A program made the position numbers and the translations under genes. This document shows, piece after piece, positions 21,870 to 33,400 of a DNA stretch of 64,000 nt. The notes below the pieces were generated by a model. That model saw only the letters and a program-made list of their open reading frames with translations, ran no database searches and had not been told where the DNA came from. Source of the stretch: Apodospora peruviana. Lineage: Eukaryota > Ascomycota > Sordariomycetes > Sordariales > Lasiosphaeriaceae. The DNA lies in NCBI GenBank assembly GCA_033439685.1, contig JAUEDM010000002.1:4278001-4342000 (forward strand). Reading direction: 5' to 3'. Positions within the stretch are counted from its first letter, which is position 1. Each line of letters begins with the position of its first letter.

Positions 21870-23845
21870 TCAGTATCCCTTTGCGGTGACGGCGCCGACA
21901 GCCAGCGTCTCGATCCGTCCCGCGTACAGCTTCATAACATGTGCTACTGGATCTCCCCAAATCACCTGACGGAGTTGCTCGTCTGTTGCGATATGCGCCA
22001 CCACCCCTTCATTCAAGCGTTCTCCAACTGTCTTCTTCCCTCTCAGCCTTGCTTTCGGATCCCCAGACCGCAACACAATGATTCGGCCCGCGCTGCTCAG
22101 CGTGGAGGGTGGAACCTTCCATATCGGCGTCGAGCTTCTCGACCTGCTGCTGCTCGTCGACTTGGACGACTTGCTCGACTTTGTCGACAACAACGAAGAC
22201 TTGGACGCCTTCTCTCGCGACGATCTCCTCTTGCCATCCGCGGGGTCGCTGCTGCTTGGACTGATGAGTGGCGCCGGCGCAGACAACAACTCCATCAGAC
22301 TGCGCACATACGCTTTATCCGCCCTTGCAACGGGGTCGCCTTCGTTGATGAAACTTAGGAACAGGCTCTTTCTCAGGTGAGGGTGACGATCACAATCCGC
22401 CGGCTTCTGCAGGGGTATCAAGCTCACGGGTGGTGTGCCGAATGTAATACAATGGATGCGCTTAAAACAGCCTGTCAGTATGTTGAGTTCACTCATCGCA
22501 GCTTTTGATGTTGCAAGCATATGGCTGTAGAGCAGGGTTGCCACGGCACCGCCCGCACTGTGGCCTGTAATGAGCAGCGAATAAGAGGCGCGACCAGGGT
22601 CCTCCTCGAGCAACTGCCGTAGCCGGCGAGCCACTGGAGCGACCATTTTGCGCGCGGCAGTAAGGAAGCCAGCGTGACAAAGGTTACCAGGGTCATCCTG
22701 AGACAGGTCAGCTAGTGAAGACCAACAATAGTAGCTTAAAGAGCAGAGCCATGAGAGCTTACCAGGAATCCACGAGGCGATTTCGGCTCCGTATTGAGAT
22801 TTACAGCCCAATCCATAAACGTAGATGTCCCTCGAATCGCAAAGACGATGGTGTTCATGTAATCCATGGGTACCGACTTGATAACCATGGCCTTGGTCCC
22901 GGTCCGCCAGTCTGCGTCAACATGAGCATCCCTTTCGGCGCCAGTCGGCCTCTCATACACACGCTCTGAATATTGAGCTGCTAGACAGAGAAGCGGATAT
23001 GTCGGAATATATCTGGTGTCTTGTTAGCGAGCTTTTGCTGGCAAGCAGGAAGCACAGGCTTGCACATACAATTTCAGGGGAGGCAAATCCATGGGTAGCC
23101 TCGAGTTTGCATAGAGCTCCACCTTTGCAAAGTAATTCCCCGAGATAACGGATGCAGCAACTGCTGTAGTTTGCCCCTTTGGATGGTCCCTGCGATGTTC
23201 TTTCCTGCTTGTCTTGGGTAATGACCTCTCCCCCGCCAAGCTAGGGGACGACTGGGTCTCTGAAGGCTGCCAAGAAAACAGATCTCTCTCATTCCCATCG
23301 TAGCATTCCCCATCGATCAAGGTCAAGACGTCGTTGAAGCGATCTGATATTTGGTCGCACAAAGCCGCTCCTTGGTTGAGCAGCTGGCTCTTGTAGCCAT
23401 TGCGTGGCGCAACTCCATCGTCGGACGCGCGCGAGACACCTGTTCCTGAACAGATTCCGCTAGCTAGGTCCAATACGGATCCAAGATTCAGCTTGCTCGG
23501 ATGTCCGCTGCTTGTGCTCGGCCGTTGAGGCGGCGATGATGCAGAGGGGGGGGCAAGGTAGTAGTGGTGTTGATTCACAATAATAGAAGGATATGATCCA
23601 GACTGCTGAGAAGGAGTGGTGTGATGCGGTGTCGTGTTCCATCCTCTCGACGAGGGAACCAGACCAGTTGACTGGAAATGCGCCTGCGAGTGATAGTAGT
23701 CACCAGGATACCAGGTCTGAGAAGGCTGGTGTGAGAGTTGGGAGAGGGCGGGGAACTGATAATCTGAAGTAGCCCACTGCTGGTCTTGAACTACCGGTGA
23801 CATCGACTCCTTCTTCACCTTTTTGGATCGGCTGAAGAAACCCAT
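21870..23845 (-). CDS. Class 3 lipase domain protein
   Basis: Three exons (23070-23845, 22763-23012, 21870-22697) encode 617 residues. The N-terminus (MGFFSRSKKVKKES) is basic and is followed by about 150 residues of Ser/Gln/Pro-rich low complexity. The alpha/beta-hydrolase part starts near YIPTYPLLCLAAQYSERVYE, with IVFAIRGTSTFMDWAVNL as the oxyanion region and ITGHSAGGAVATLL carrying the nucleophile Ser at about residue 389. The family Asp is likely in FINEGDPVARAD, and the His in DPVAHVMKLYAGRI near the C-terminus. A Lys/Ser-rich stretch of about 60 residues is inserted between Asp and His. No secretion signal is present, so this is an intracellular lipase-like enzyme, unlike the secreted members. 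The start ATG is in good context. Substrate is unknown. Confidence 0.92.
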
Positions 23846-25590
23846 GGTCAAGGTGGCTTGATATGGGGCATCGACATGAATAAGGGTGGCAAATATCAAG
23901 GCACGTAGGTATAGTAGGAGATGAACAGACGATGTGAAGGGAGAGAAACCAGGTGCCTATGGTGTTGAGCACAGAGCGAAGCCGGGAGAAAGACGTCCAT
24001 GACGACTCAAGAGGTCGTCGAGGTTGTTTAAGTGGGCAGGCAGGGTCGGGCGAGAACCGGGCTTTGGCTGGCCTTGTGAGTGGTCTTGTGGCCGCTTCCA
24101 CGTCTCGAGTGGTGGTATCATCCAAGGGCGACCGAGGGTTGCAGCGGGAGTGCCTTGCCGTTTCCTGCACCAAGAGGTCCCTGACATCCTGGCAAACCGG
24201 CGTCTGGGGCCTTTCATTCGCTGCCGTGAAACTGCTCAGCCTCCAATCGCGGATCGCCATGGCGGCTTTGCAGTCATCCACTGGTGGACCAAAAACCACA
24301 GAGGTCAAGAACCAGAGAAAACACGTGAGAAGAGGGCAAGCTTATGCATGTTCGATGGGGTCACTGGGGGGTCTTTTTCTGATAGCCGCCGTGCTGGAGC
24401 CCCGGAACGGGGTTTGGACGAACGTTCTCTCTGGTGTTTCGTTTCTTGACGACTGGTCGGACGCGCGGATTGGGCTTTCTCGAACCTCTTTGGAGAGCTG
24501 TCGGCGACGTGCATATGCGTGTCTGTGGAAAGCCGCCAGTAACGGCGCACAGGATTGCAGCTTCCGGCCGATGTCTGGGGAACCCGAGCGTGGGCTTTTG
24601 TTAAAGTCAGCTTCAATTCGTGAATCGAGACAGCCTCGACTTGCTACCCCATACAGTTCCTCCCCAAGAGCTCGACTGGCCGTCCACCACTCATCGGTCT
24701 CAGAACCGGCAAGGCCTCTAGCAAGCCTCACGACATGCAGGTTCGGCCATTTGGCAGTCGTTGACTCGAGCGCTGACCTTTTTGGACAAGTGACGATGGT
24801 GCCCTATTCAACGGTCAGGCATTAACCCTTGACTAACTCACCTGTACCATGTGGTACCCGTGTGCAATTGCAGCATTGTGCAGGAGGACCTCATAATAAC
24901 TCGGCATCCCAGACAAGTGACCCAAGCCATGATGCAGCAGCGAAGTGGACGGCCAGAGGTTAAGGCCGTTGTGCTTTGCAGGAATGCATTCAAGTTGCCA
25001 ACGAGAGCGAAGCAACGGACTCGGACCCTAGGGCTCCTGGCCTGGGCATGGCTAACGCGGAGAGGGCGTAAATAAATCGATTATGACTACCAAAGACAAC
25101 GGTGTAGTGGCTGCTGGCATCCGTGATACTGTACATACACTGCGGTGGAGAGCAGACCCAAGGCTGGGATCCGGTATCGCCAGTGTCGCCAATTTCGAAT
25201 CGGGGGACCTCGAACTCGAACTTTTGCACACAATCAAACCCACCTAGGGCAGCAGTGGATTGCATTGGGGGAACCTGGAAAGCGGGCACCGTGGCACAGT
25301 GGCACCCTTGCGCTGTCTGTTTCCCACTCTGCAGTGTCAGGCGGCTCAAAGCCCGGATGGGTGACTTGGACACACTGAGCCCAGGCCCGACTTTCGTCAC
25401 TGCTCCTTAACTGGCCGAAGCACCGACCTACATACTGCACTGCACAGTAAGCAGGAAAGCTTCCAACGGCTAAACAATTTCGCGACATCTGGAACAAGGT
25501 CATTTTATGCGATCGAGCAGGAGCTCCTTAGTGACGACAAAGAAACTTGAAATTCTCACAGTCGATGCTTGAGATGCATCCACAGACGAA
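23846..25590. other. Divergent promoter region of lipase and FHIP genes
   Basis: 1.7 kb between two divergent starts. A 290-codon open frame on the plus strand (23953-24825) overlaps equally open frames on the other strand, has no domain and was not called. Both promoters must lie here. Confidence 0.5.
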
Positions 25591-28500
25591 ATGGACTTTG
25601 TATGTTGCCGCCTGCCCCTTTTCCACGCCCGCGTCTATGCAATTGCGCCAGAGACAAGCCGGGAGCTCGCACGGCACTCATCCACTTGATGATATAGCGA
25701 AAGTTGACGCTGACGTAGAATTTATTGTGTTAGTGGTCGCGCCTCATAGCACATACGCCTCTGTCGTCGGGAAGTTCACGCAAGGACTTCGCAAAGGATC
25801 CCGCCCGTCGCCTACATCGCTTTGAGAAGGAGTACAGCCAGCTGCTGGTGAGCTCTCGTGCCTCGTCCTTGTCCTCCATCGCCGACCAATTGGCGCTAAC
25901 CAAGCCCGTTACATTGTCCAGCAAGCATGGCGGAACTCGTCCAACCTTGCGACCGACGCCGAAGCTGCCGAATATATCGAGATACGCCTCCAAGAACTGA
26001 CCAACCTTCTGAGCGATGAGTCCCGCAGGCCGCTACCACATCCTTGTATTTCTTTTGCAGCCGCAAAGCAGGTCTACATTCCGGTGGCCAAAATTGCGAC
26101 AAGCTCCTTCAGCGAGTGGATAGTCAAGGAGGCTGTCCTCTTCTTCGCTACCCTAATCGAGAGCGAGGAGGAGGCCTTTGTGGAAAATGATAACTTCTCG
26201 GCCAGTCTCACTAACTTGCTGGTGCGCATAACTGGCGCGAATAGCATACGACTCGGCGCCGACACGGAGGCTCGTGTGGTCGAACTCGCCTTCAACATCA
26301 CCACAAAGATCCGACTCGCTCCCGAGATCTTACCGGCCTGGTTTAAATCACAGCAGAACGGGTCACAAGGAGGGAGGCAGCTACTGGATGGCCGCGAGAA
26401 GTTTACTGGGAGGACACAGAAGCAGGACTTCCCTCTCTTTTACCTTCTCATCGACTACATTCACCATGAAGGCAAGGTGGGCGATTTTGCCCGCACCGGT
26501 CTGCTTTATATCATCGAGGCCGCATCAAGCTCCATCGCCCTCGAGCAGTGGATCGTTGAGAGCGATCTTTCAACCCTCATGGCCACCGGTTTGGGCGCTC
26601 TGTATAGTCAACTGAGTCGTAAACTCGTCATTGACCACCCCGCCAAGGACCTCCCGCCAATTCTCGCCTTTTCGGACTACGAGCATCCTAAATCCAACTA
26701 CGAGATTATCAGCTCCACGTCGTTCGAGTTTCAGTCACACCTCGATACCTTCCTTTCCCATCTCCTCTTTTGGCAGGATGTCTTGAACCATTGTAGGTCG
26801 GTCGAGGTCAAGTCCACTCTCCTGGAGCATTTTCAGGTCATTTTTCTGCAACAATTATTGTAAGACAATTTTCCACCCTAGGACGCATAACCTATTGCTA
26901 ACTATGATTCAGATACCCCTCGCTGCTTGAGTCTTCCGATATTGACGGCGGCTCGTCAGTCGCTGTTTTGACGTACCTACGCCGCATTCTAGAATCCGTT
27001 GACCATCCCGACATGATTAACCTGATACTCCACTACCTTCTCGCTTTGCCAGACATGGTGTCTTCTATCCCATCTGACTCGCTCGATGTTGTGAGTGCAG
27101 CTCGGAAGCGAAAGTCTATGGACCTCGCTACCATGATGGCCTCCAGGGGCGAAGCTACGGCAGACCCCTTGCTGTTCAATCTGGTGGATCTTATCCTTGC
27201 GTGTCTTCGGTCCCAGAGCCACCAAACCATTTTCGTAACCCTCCAGTTGATTTCGGTGATTCTTAAGAGGCATCACCGCTATGCAGTTATAACTCTTCTC
27301 TATACCGAAGGTGTGATCGGAGAATCGACCTATAGAACATCAGGAGCTCATCTGCAAGAAGTTGAATATCTCATGTCGTTAGCTGGGACGGTTGGAGGCC
27401 AAGACAACTTCGACGAAATATACGACAACGTTTTAAAGGATACCATGACGAGACTCGAAAACCATCCTTGCTCTATCAAGCTGGTAACCCCCAAGACGTC
27501 AACCAACAACCATAAGTTGCCGGCCATCCCCGACAGCCTTCCTGGTGCCCCAAGGGATGTTCGGTCTCACACGCTCCGCCCCGACGATCCGCTCCTCAAC
27601 ATCATTCTTGATAGACTCCAAGCCTTCTTTGTCAATCCGGTGGAGACGAATCTGGCACTCACCGAAGCTATATTTGACCTGGCGGTTTGCGGGTTCATGC
27701 ATCTGGAAGGCTGGTTTCTACGGCACCCACATACATATGTGTACGAGGAAGATGAGGATGGGCCACCACTACCCGAGCCACCTCTAGACCCAGAGTCGCC
27801 GGAATATGCAGAATACCAGCATGTCCAATCCATGCAAGCGTGTCGCCGGCGGCCAAAGTGGACGCAACGAAACCTGCCCCGGCTTCTCACCATTCTTAGG
27901 GACCTTTGCGATCAAGTGTCTGCCTATCGTGAGACCGTCCCGCGCTTTGACGACCTCTTGCAACAACGACGCGAGGCATTCCAGACAGCAGACTCTGCAA
28001 CACCGGCCCCGATTGTACGAGCTAAGAATCTTACATCTCAACCACCGGTGATCAGCAGCCCTGCTATCGAACGCACAATCAGCGACGACAAACGCAACAC
28101 GTCTCGAGAGCGGCTAACTGGGCTTGAAGGCTTTGCGCAGCGCATTCTGTCCGAACTCGGGACACCGAGCCGGTCAGGCAGCCCACGCGGCCGGAAAGAA
28201 GCGAATCGCACCTCATCAGATCGCTCCACCCCGGTGCCCCCGTACGAGACACCCGTTCGGCCGTCCGCACAAGGTGGTCTAGCCGTCAGGTCATACTCGC
28301 CCAGCAGCGCGTCAAGCGTGTCGGGTGCCCGGGTGGATAGCAAAGCAGCGGATGCGATCGCTAACCAAGCGAAAGCATTCCAAGCTATCGATCAAAGTAT
28401 CCTCGCCCGCCGAGTTGGGATCCCCGTGACCCTGGCCAAGCAGGAACAACAACAGATCGAGCCGATCCCCTTCAACTTGCAAAAACCGCAACTGCCGGTT

Positions 28501-28734
28501 GAAATACCCGCTGACAGCAGCGATGATACAGTTGTAGGGGCAGACATTGGGGCTGATGGACAGAGCGACTCTGCTCTTGCGTCCGAGGACGACGCTGCCA
28601 CGCCAATCGAGGAGAGGGCTGTGTCGGTCTCGCACGTGCTCACAAATGTCATCGTCTTGCAATCTTTCCTCTTTGAACTGGCTAGCTTAGTGCAAGTGCG
28701 GGCCGGCTTGTTTGAGGAGGTACGGTTTGCGTGA
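25591..28734 (+). CDS. fhipA: FHIP/RAI16-family protein, FTS-Hook-interacting endosomal adaptor
   Basis: Four exons: 25591-25599, 25734-25847, 25922-26859 and 26913-28734, encoding 960 residues. The first exon is just ATGGACTTT (MDF). It joins to WSRLIAHTPLS to give the MDFWSRL start usual for fungal members, then RRLHRFEKEYSQLL and QAWRNSSN. The RAI16 domain fills the first half, with IVKEAVLFFATLIESEEEAF at about residues 107-126. The third quarter is a disordered Ser/Pro/Thr-rich stretch, and the C-terminus is FLFELASLVQVRAGLF. FHIP, with FTS and Hook, forms the FHF complex that couples early endosomes to cytoplasmic dynein; the function is established in Aspergillus and animals and is inferred here. 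Intron signals are standard (GTATGT, GTGAGC and GTAAGA donors; CTAAC branches). It is convergent with the CFEM gene. Confidence 0.92.
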
Positions 28735-29825
28735 CCGAGCTACCGGCCTTGCATTATCCGTTGGGGACGACTTGTTCGTATTTGGAATTTGTGCGTGACG
28801 AGTGAGCTGAAAGCATACTTATCAAAGATAGAGATGAGTACTTGTTTTGCTTTTTTTATTTCGACAGAAATTGGGAAGGGGTAGGGAGGCCGTAAAGGTT
28901 TTGTCGCATTGCTTGGCGTCAATGGGCGTTGCACACCAACGTTTCGTTGTTCCTTCAGCCTTGTTCTCGTTTTCGTTGTCTCGTTGGAGCCATTCGTACC
29001 CCGATATCACTTTTATTCTATTTTAGCTTGCTTCCTCTTCTTCCATTCGACTGGCAATGACACATAGGTATAAATAAGAGGTGTCAGACTTCAAGAAGTT
29101 CCCTTTATAGAGAGAGTTTCTTTACTCCCAACTGTCGCTGCTTGTGCGCTGCTGTCTGCTTCATGTGGCTAACTACCTATCTAAGTTACCTTGGGCGAAC
29201 AAAGCGGTTGATGCCTTGCCCGTGATTCCTTCCTGGAAACCGGGGGAGGAGTTTGCGTGCACGCTCGAATATTCGACTCAGGGGCCAACAACCCCAAGAG
29301 ACAAATGGTGTGTCAATGATTCAGCGGCACCCCGCGAAAAGTAACAAACAGCCAGCACAAATTTTGAAATGAGTTTTCACGAAAGCAGCTGACCACATTA
29401 AGACCACAGACACTTCAAGCGTTAAAATCGACAGTGCAAAGCCAAACAAGAACCGATAAATATGGGGGAAAGATCAAGATATTGAAGGTAATTATATCTC
29501 TAAAGTATCATATGTACAATTACAAAGTGTGATCGATTAACTTGGAACACCATTTCCGCCAGCAGGTTTAATCGCCGTGCATTATATCGAAACACAACCC
29601 AACACCGCCAACATGGCATGGGTCCAAGCCAATATCCCCCCCAAAAAAAGGCTTTTTTATATTACCCTCTCTTCTTGACGAAAAGATCGATTCCCAAACA
29701 CATAAACACCTCACTCTCCCTTTCGGCAAACCGATCACATATCGATCACGCTCTGTATCTTCGTGATCATTTCCTCCACACTAAGATAGAGAGCATGATC
29801 CAAAGTTTCATGGTAGCCGGCAAAC
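28735..29825. other. Convergent 3' spacer
   Basis: It lies between FHIP and CFEM stops. T-rich then A-rich sequence fits two 3' untranslated regions; no gene is seen. Confidence 0.5.
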
Positions 29826-30463
29826 TTAGAGGGCAGCGACGGCGCCGAGGACCATGAGGCCGAAAGAGCCAGCAACAGCGGCAGCACCGGCGGTGACGAC
29901 GGGCTTGTCGCTGCTGGTGGTGCTGCTGGCAGCGGGAGCGGCGGAGCTGACGGAGGAGACGAACGAGGACACGGCGCTGCTGGGGGCAACGGGATATCCG
30001 CTAGGGGCGGCCGAGGAGGGAGCCGGGGCAGCGGAAGAGGGAGCCGGGGCAGCGGAAGAAGGAGCCGGGGCAGCGGAAGAGGGAGCCGGGGCGGCGGAAG
30101 AGGGAGCCGGAGCCGGGGTGTCGTCACCTCCGCCGGCGAGGACGGCGGCGCAGAAGGCGTCGGTGGCGGGGACAACCTCACCTGTTTGGTTTCTGTCAGT
30201 TCATGTGTTGCCTAAAGAATTGGGAGAGGTGTTGGTGTCTTACCAAGGGCAACGCTGGCAGTGCATGCCTCGATGACGCAGGTGGTGGCGCCAGCGACGA
30301 GGGCGTCCTGGTTCTCGCAGATGCACTTGTAGTCGGTGGTGGCGCAAGGGATCGCGGCGGCAGCCTCGTCAATGCAGGGGATGGCGCACTTGGGGATGCT
30401 GGAGATGTCCTGGGCGGAGGCAAAGGCCACGAATGCGGCAACGGCAACGGCGGAGTACTTCAT
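29826..30463 (-). CDS. CFEM-domain, probably GPI-anchored cell-surface protein
   Basis: Two exons (30244-30463 and 29826-30181, 62-base intron) encode 191 residues. A signal peptide (MKYSAVAVAAFVAFASAQ) leads into a CFEM domain with all eight cysteines: K-C-A-I-P-C, I-P-C, Y-K-C-I-C, T-T-C-V-I-E-A-C and A-F-C. The Asp in CATTDYKC occupies the position used as axial haem ligand in studied CFEM proteins. The last cysteine lies in exon 2. Then follow four to five copies of a seven-residue Ala/Pro/Ser repeat, a Ser/Thr-rich stem, and a hydrophobic C-terminus (VAGSFGLMVLGAVAAL) typical of GPI attachment. CFEM proteins serve in haem and iron uptake, cell-wall structure or host interaction. Which applies here cannot be told from sequence. 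Confidence 0.93.
30019..30116. repeat. 21-base tandem repeat in the CFEM gene
   Basis: About 4.7 copies of a 21-base unit beginning GGAGCCGGGG start at 30019, 30040, 30061, 30082 and 30103, with few mismatches. Because the period is a multiple of three, copy changes would add or remove seven residues of the Ala/Pro/Ser stem without a frameshift. Confidence 0.85.
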
Positions 30464-33400
30464 CTTGACTGTTGTTGTGTGTTGTTCGTGGGTGTTTGGA
30501 GTAAACGAGTGTCCAAGGATATCGATCTTTAACAAAGCGAGTGTGTTGATGAGGAAGGGAAAAAAGGAAGATGTGGCTGCTTAGGGAGAAGGGGTGGTCT
30601 TTATGCGAGTTGATGGGATCTTGCTTTAGTGGTACCTTCAAGGGTTGGTGAGGGGAGATGGAGCCCGAGCCTTGAGCTCCATCTCGATACCCCCTGGAGT
30701 AGTGTAACTGGGTCAAGGAAGATGACGGCGGGTCAATGGTGTGGAGATGATTTTCCCAGTTGTGTTTATGTGGCAAGAGGCTTTGGTCATTGGCTGGACT
30801 GGACATGAAAAGGGGAGCCCAATGATGCTGAAGGATCGGAATAACCCTGCAAGTCCATTATGCCAGGGGCTGGATTGAGTCCGATTGACATTGGATTGAA
30901 CTCGTGGAGTGGCTTTTCCCCAGAATCCGTGTGTCAAGGGAAACCGGGAGGGGCGTCCACTCGGAAAAGGACTTGGCCAAATTCTTTTTGTACAAGGAAA
31001 TCCGGGGAAGTGGGACGAGGCGTAGCATATGATGGATAGCAGCCTCGGCACGATTTTACAAACCTTGAATACCTAAACATGTGTATTCCATACCAGGTAG
31101 ATTTCCTGGTACGGGTTGTTCCCTGTGCGTAGATAATGTGAACCGTGGCTCACAGCTTTTCTCTGGTTTTATTTTTTTGGGGGGGATTCGCGAATGCCAA
31201 TTTGGTTTGCTGCCGTGGGTGAGCTGGTCAAGGACAATGGCAATGCGAAGTCCCAGTCGGCCCAGGTACCAGCATTTGTCTCTAACCTCATTTGGTGCAA
31301 AGCAGCATTAGAACCGTTTTGTGAGTGGACCAAACCGGGCAGGTGGTCATTATTCTCTCGTGTCCATAGAGTACCATAGGCGACGCTAGACTAGGAGGAG
31401 GAGGAGTGAGTGCCAACAAAGTCTTTGGACTTGATTTTTGTTTTCTTTTGCCACCATCTCAGTTCAAAGTAAGCTCATCCATCCCGAGTTGTTACACAGC
31501 AGTGACAATGAGACCTTGAATAGGCACGCTCTTCGTGTGGGCTTCGCTGAAGAGCGCAACGAGGGTGGGATGAAGAGACATTGGCAGCCGAAGCTTCGGC
31601 TGATAGCAAATGATAGTTGAGCGAGTTCCAAAATAGATTCAAGGCTCGTCGACGTCGACGTCACACGCCCAAAGCCATCCCAAGAGAAAATGAGACACAA
31701 AATTGCCGTCCTCATGTACAGATCTGCTCAGAGTGTTTGACCCACTCCCAGGTTTTCTCTTCTCAGGAAGAAAAAAAAAACAAGATTGTTCGCCCATTTC
31801 AATCGAATCCGGTCAAGTCCAGTCCAACTCGACGGAAACTGCGGCGGGAAGGGTGTCAGCATGGATTCTGTGGTGCAGTCTTGGCAGTGGACTCTGGGTG
31901 TGGCTGGCCCCCGTCGACCGTTTGGTTTGCCCCCTTTTTTATGTTAGTGATGGGCCCCTTGCAATCCAATAGTGCTCAACCACCAACCATGTTCGGTTCC
32001 CCGCAAGAAAAGACGAGCAAAGCCCACCGGTCGGCTGCATCCCCAAGATTACAGGTGTCTTGGTCAATGGGGCCGGCCGATGGGCGATGACCTAAGGTAC
32101 GGATACCCCTGTCACTATCACGGGCAAAGCACACGAACCTGGTGCGTCCGCCGAAGCCGAGGAACAGAACGCTGCCAAGCAAGGCAAGGAAGGCCTGGTT
32201 CGCCAGCATCGCCAGGCAAAAGGCTCCACGAAGCATATGATCGATCCTACCCCATCTGTCAAATTTCCCGTCCCCGTTCTCGTCGCGTTCGGGTACCTAA
32301 GGTCACTTCACTGCAGGTACCGCCAAGTGCAACTGGACCAACTAGACTTGGAGTCTTTCTCCACGGAATCATCTAGCAGGCGCTATTTGAATCTTGATTC
32401 ATATTTAATCTTGGAGAAATCAACACGCAGCATCTCGTGCCTGACTGAGGTAGGATCGATCCATCAGCTGTTTGACGTGTATATACTCCGTATGTAATTA
32501 ATTGATAATTCTACCCCGTGCGGGTAGCTCAGGGGCCTGTTTTATTCCTGTTTGCCTTTCTTCAGGAAAGCTCTCATATGATCATTCAGGATAACAAAGT
32601 GAAAGGTGTGTCAAATAATGACATAACTTGACTCTTGCCATTGAGTAAGACCGAGTGAGAAGTGGTGCCATAATATGGAAGTAACAGAGTTGGCAGAGTC
32701 CTCAACACCTCACGCTCACACGCTTTCCCTTCTAGTCAGGACAAATTGTCCGAGCAGCTTGCGTAATAACTTAACTTGAACGCTGTATAAGCTAGTAGCA
32801 GTTGTGTTCCTTGATTCCCGCTCTTGCATACCTAAGAGAGGCCGCCCGTATTTTATCACCTTGAGGTCCGGTTTTGAAACCAAGGTCCTTTTCGCCGCAA
32901 GCCAACGCACATTGACTGTGGTTCCTGATCATGATGCAGCCAAGGAATCTTGTTAGGGATAGCTTCAGGTTCAAGTTACCTACTCAACGTCAGCCCTGGC
33001 GAGCTGGACAAGCACTCAAATCAGTGCTAAAGGCACATGGACACTGGATATCGCAAGATGTCATAGAGAGATACACCAGTCTCACAGTACCAAACAGATG
33101 CAGTTTCTACAGATGCCTGTCATCCAATCCAGGAAGGACGTCATGGACTCAACTAGCGTTAAAATCTCGCACCGTAGCTCCCTTTGAATCTATATTAAGG
33201 AACGTTAGGTTTGGATAAGAGCGCAGCGGCCAAGATTGTTAAGGACAACCACAGAGGTAGAAAGCAAAAGAACTGAAATGATGGAAGATAACTTGTTTGT
33301 TCCCATAATCCATTATTTGGCCAATAACCCTAATTATTTACGTATGGCCGTTCACGGACATCATGTACCCAGTACCAAGGTAACCTCTAGCACTGCGGTT

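Noticed and set aside
23953..24825. 290-codon plus-strand open frame between the lipase and FHIP genes
   Set aside because: The opposite strand is almost as open, composition is low-information, no domain or fold pattern is visible, and it occupies a divergent promoter region.
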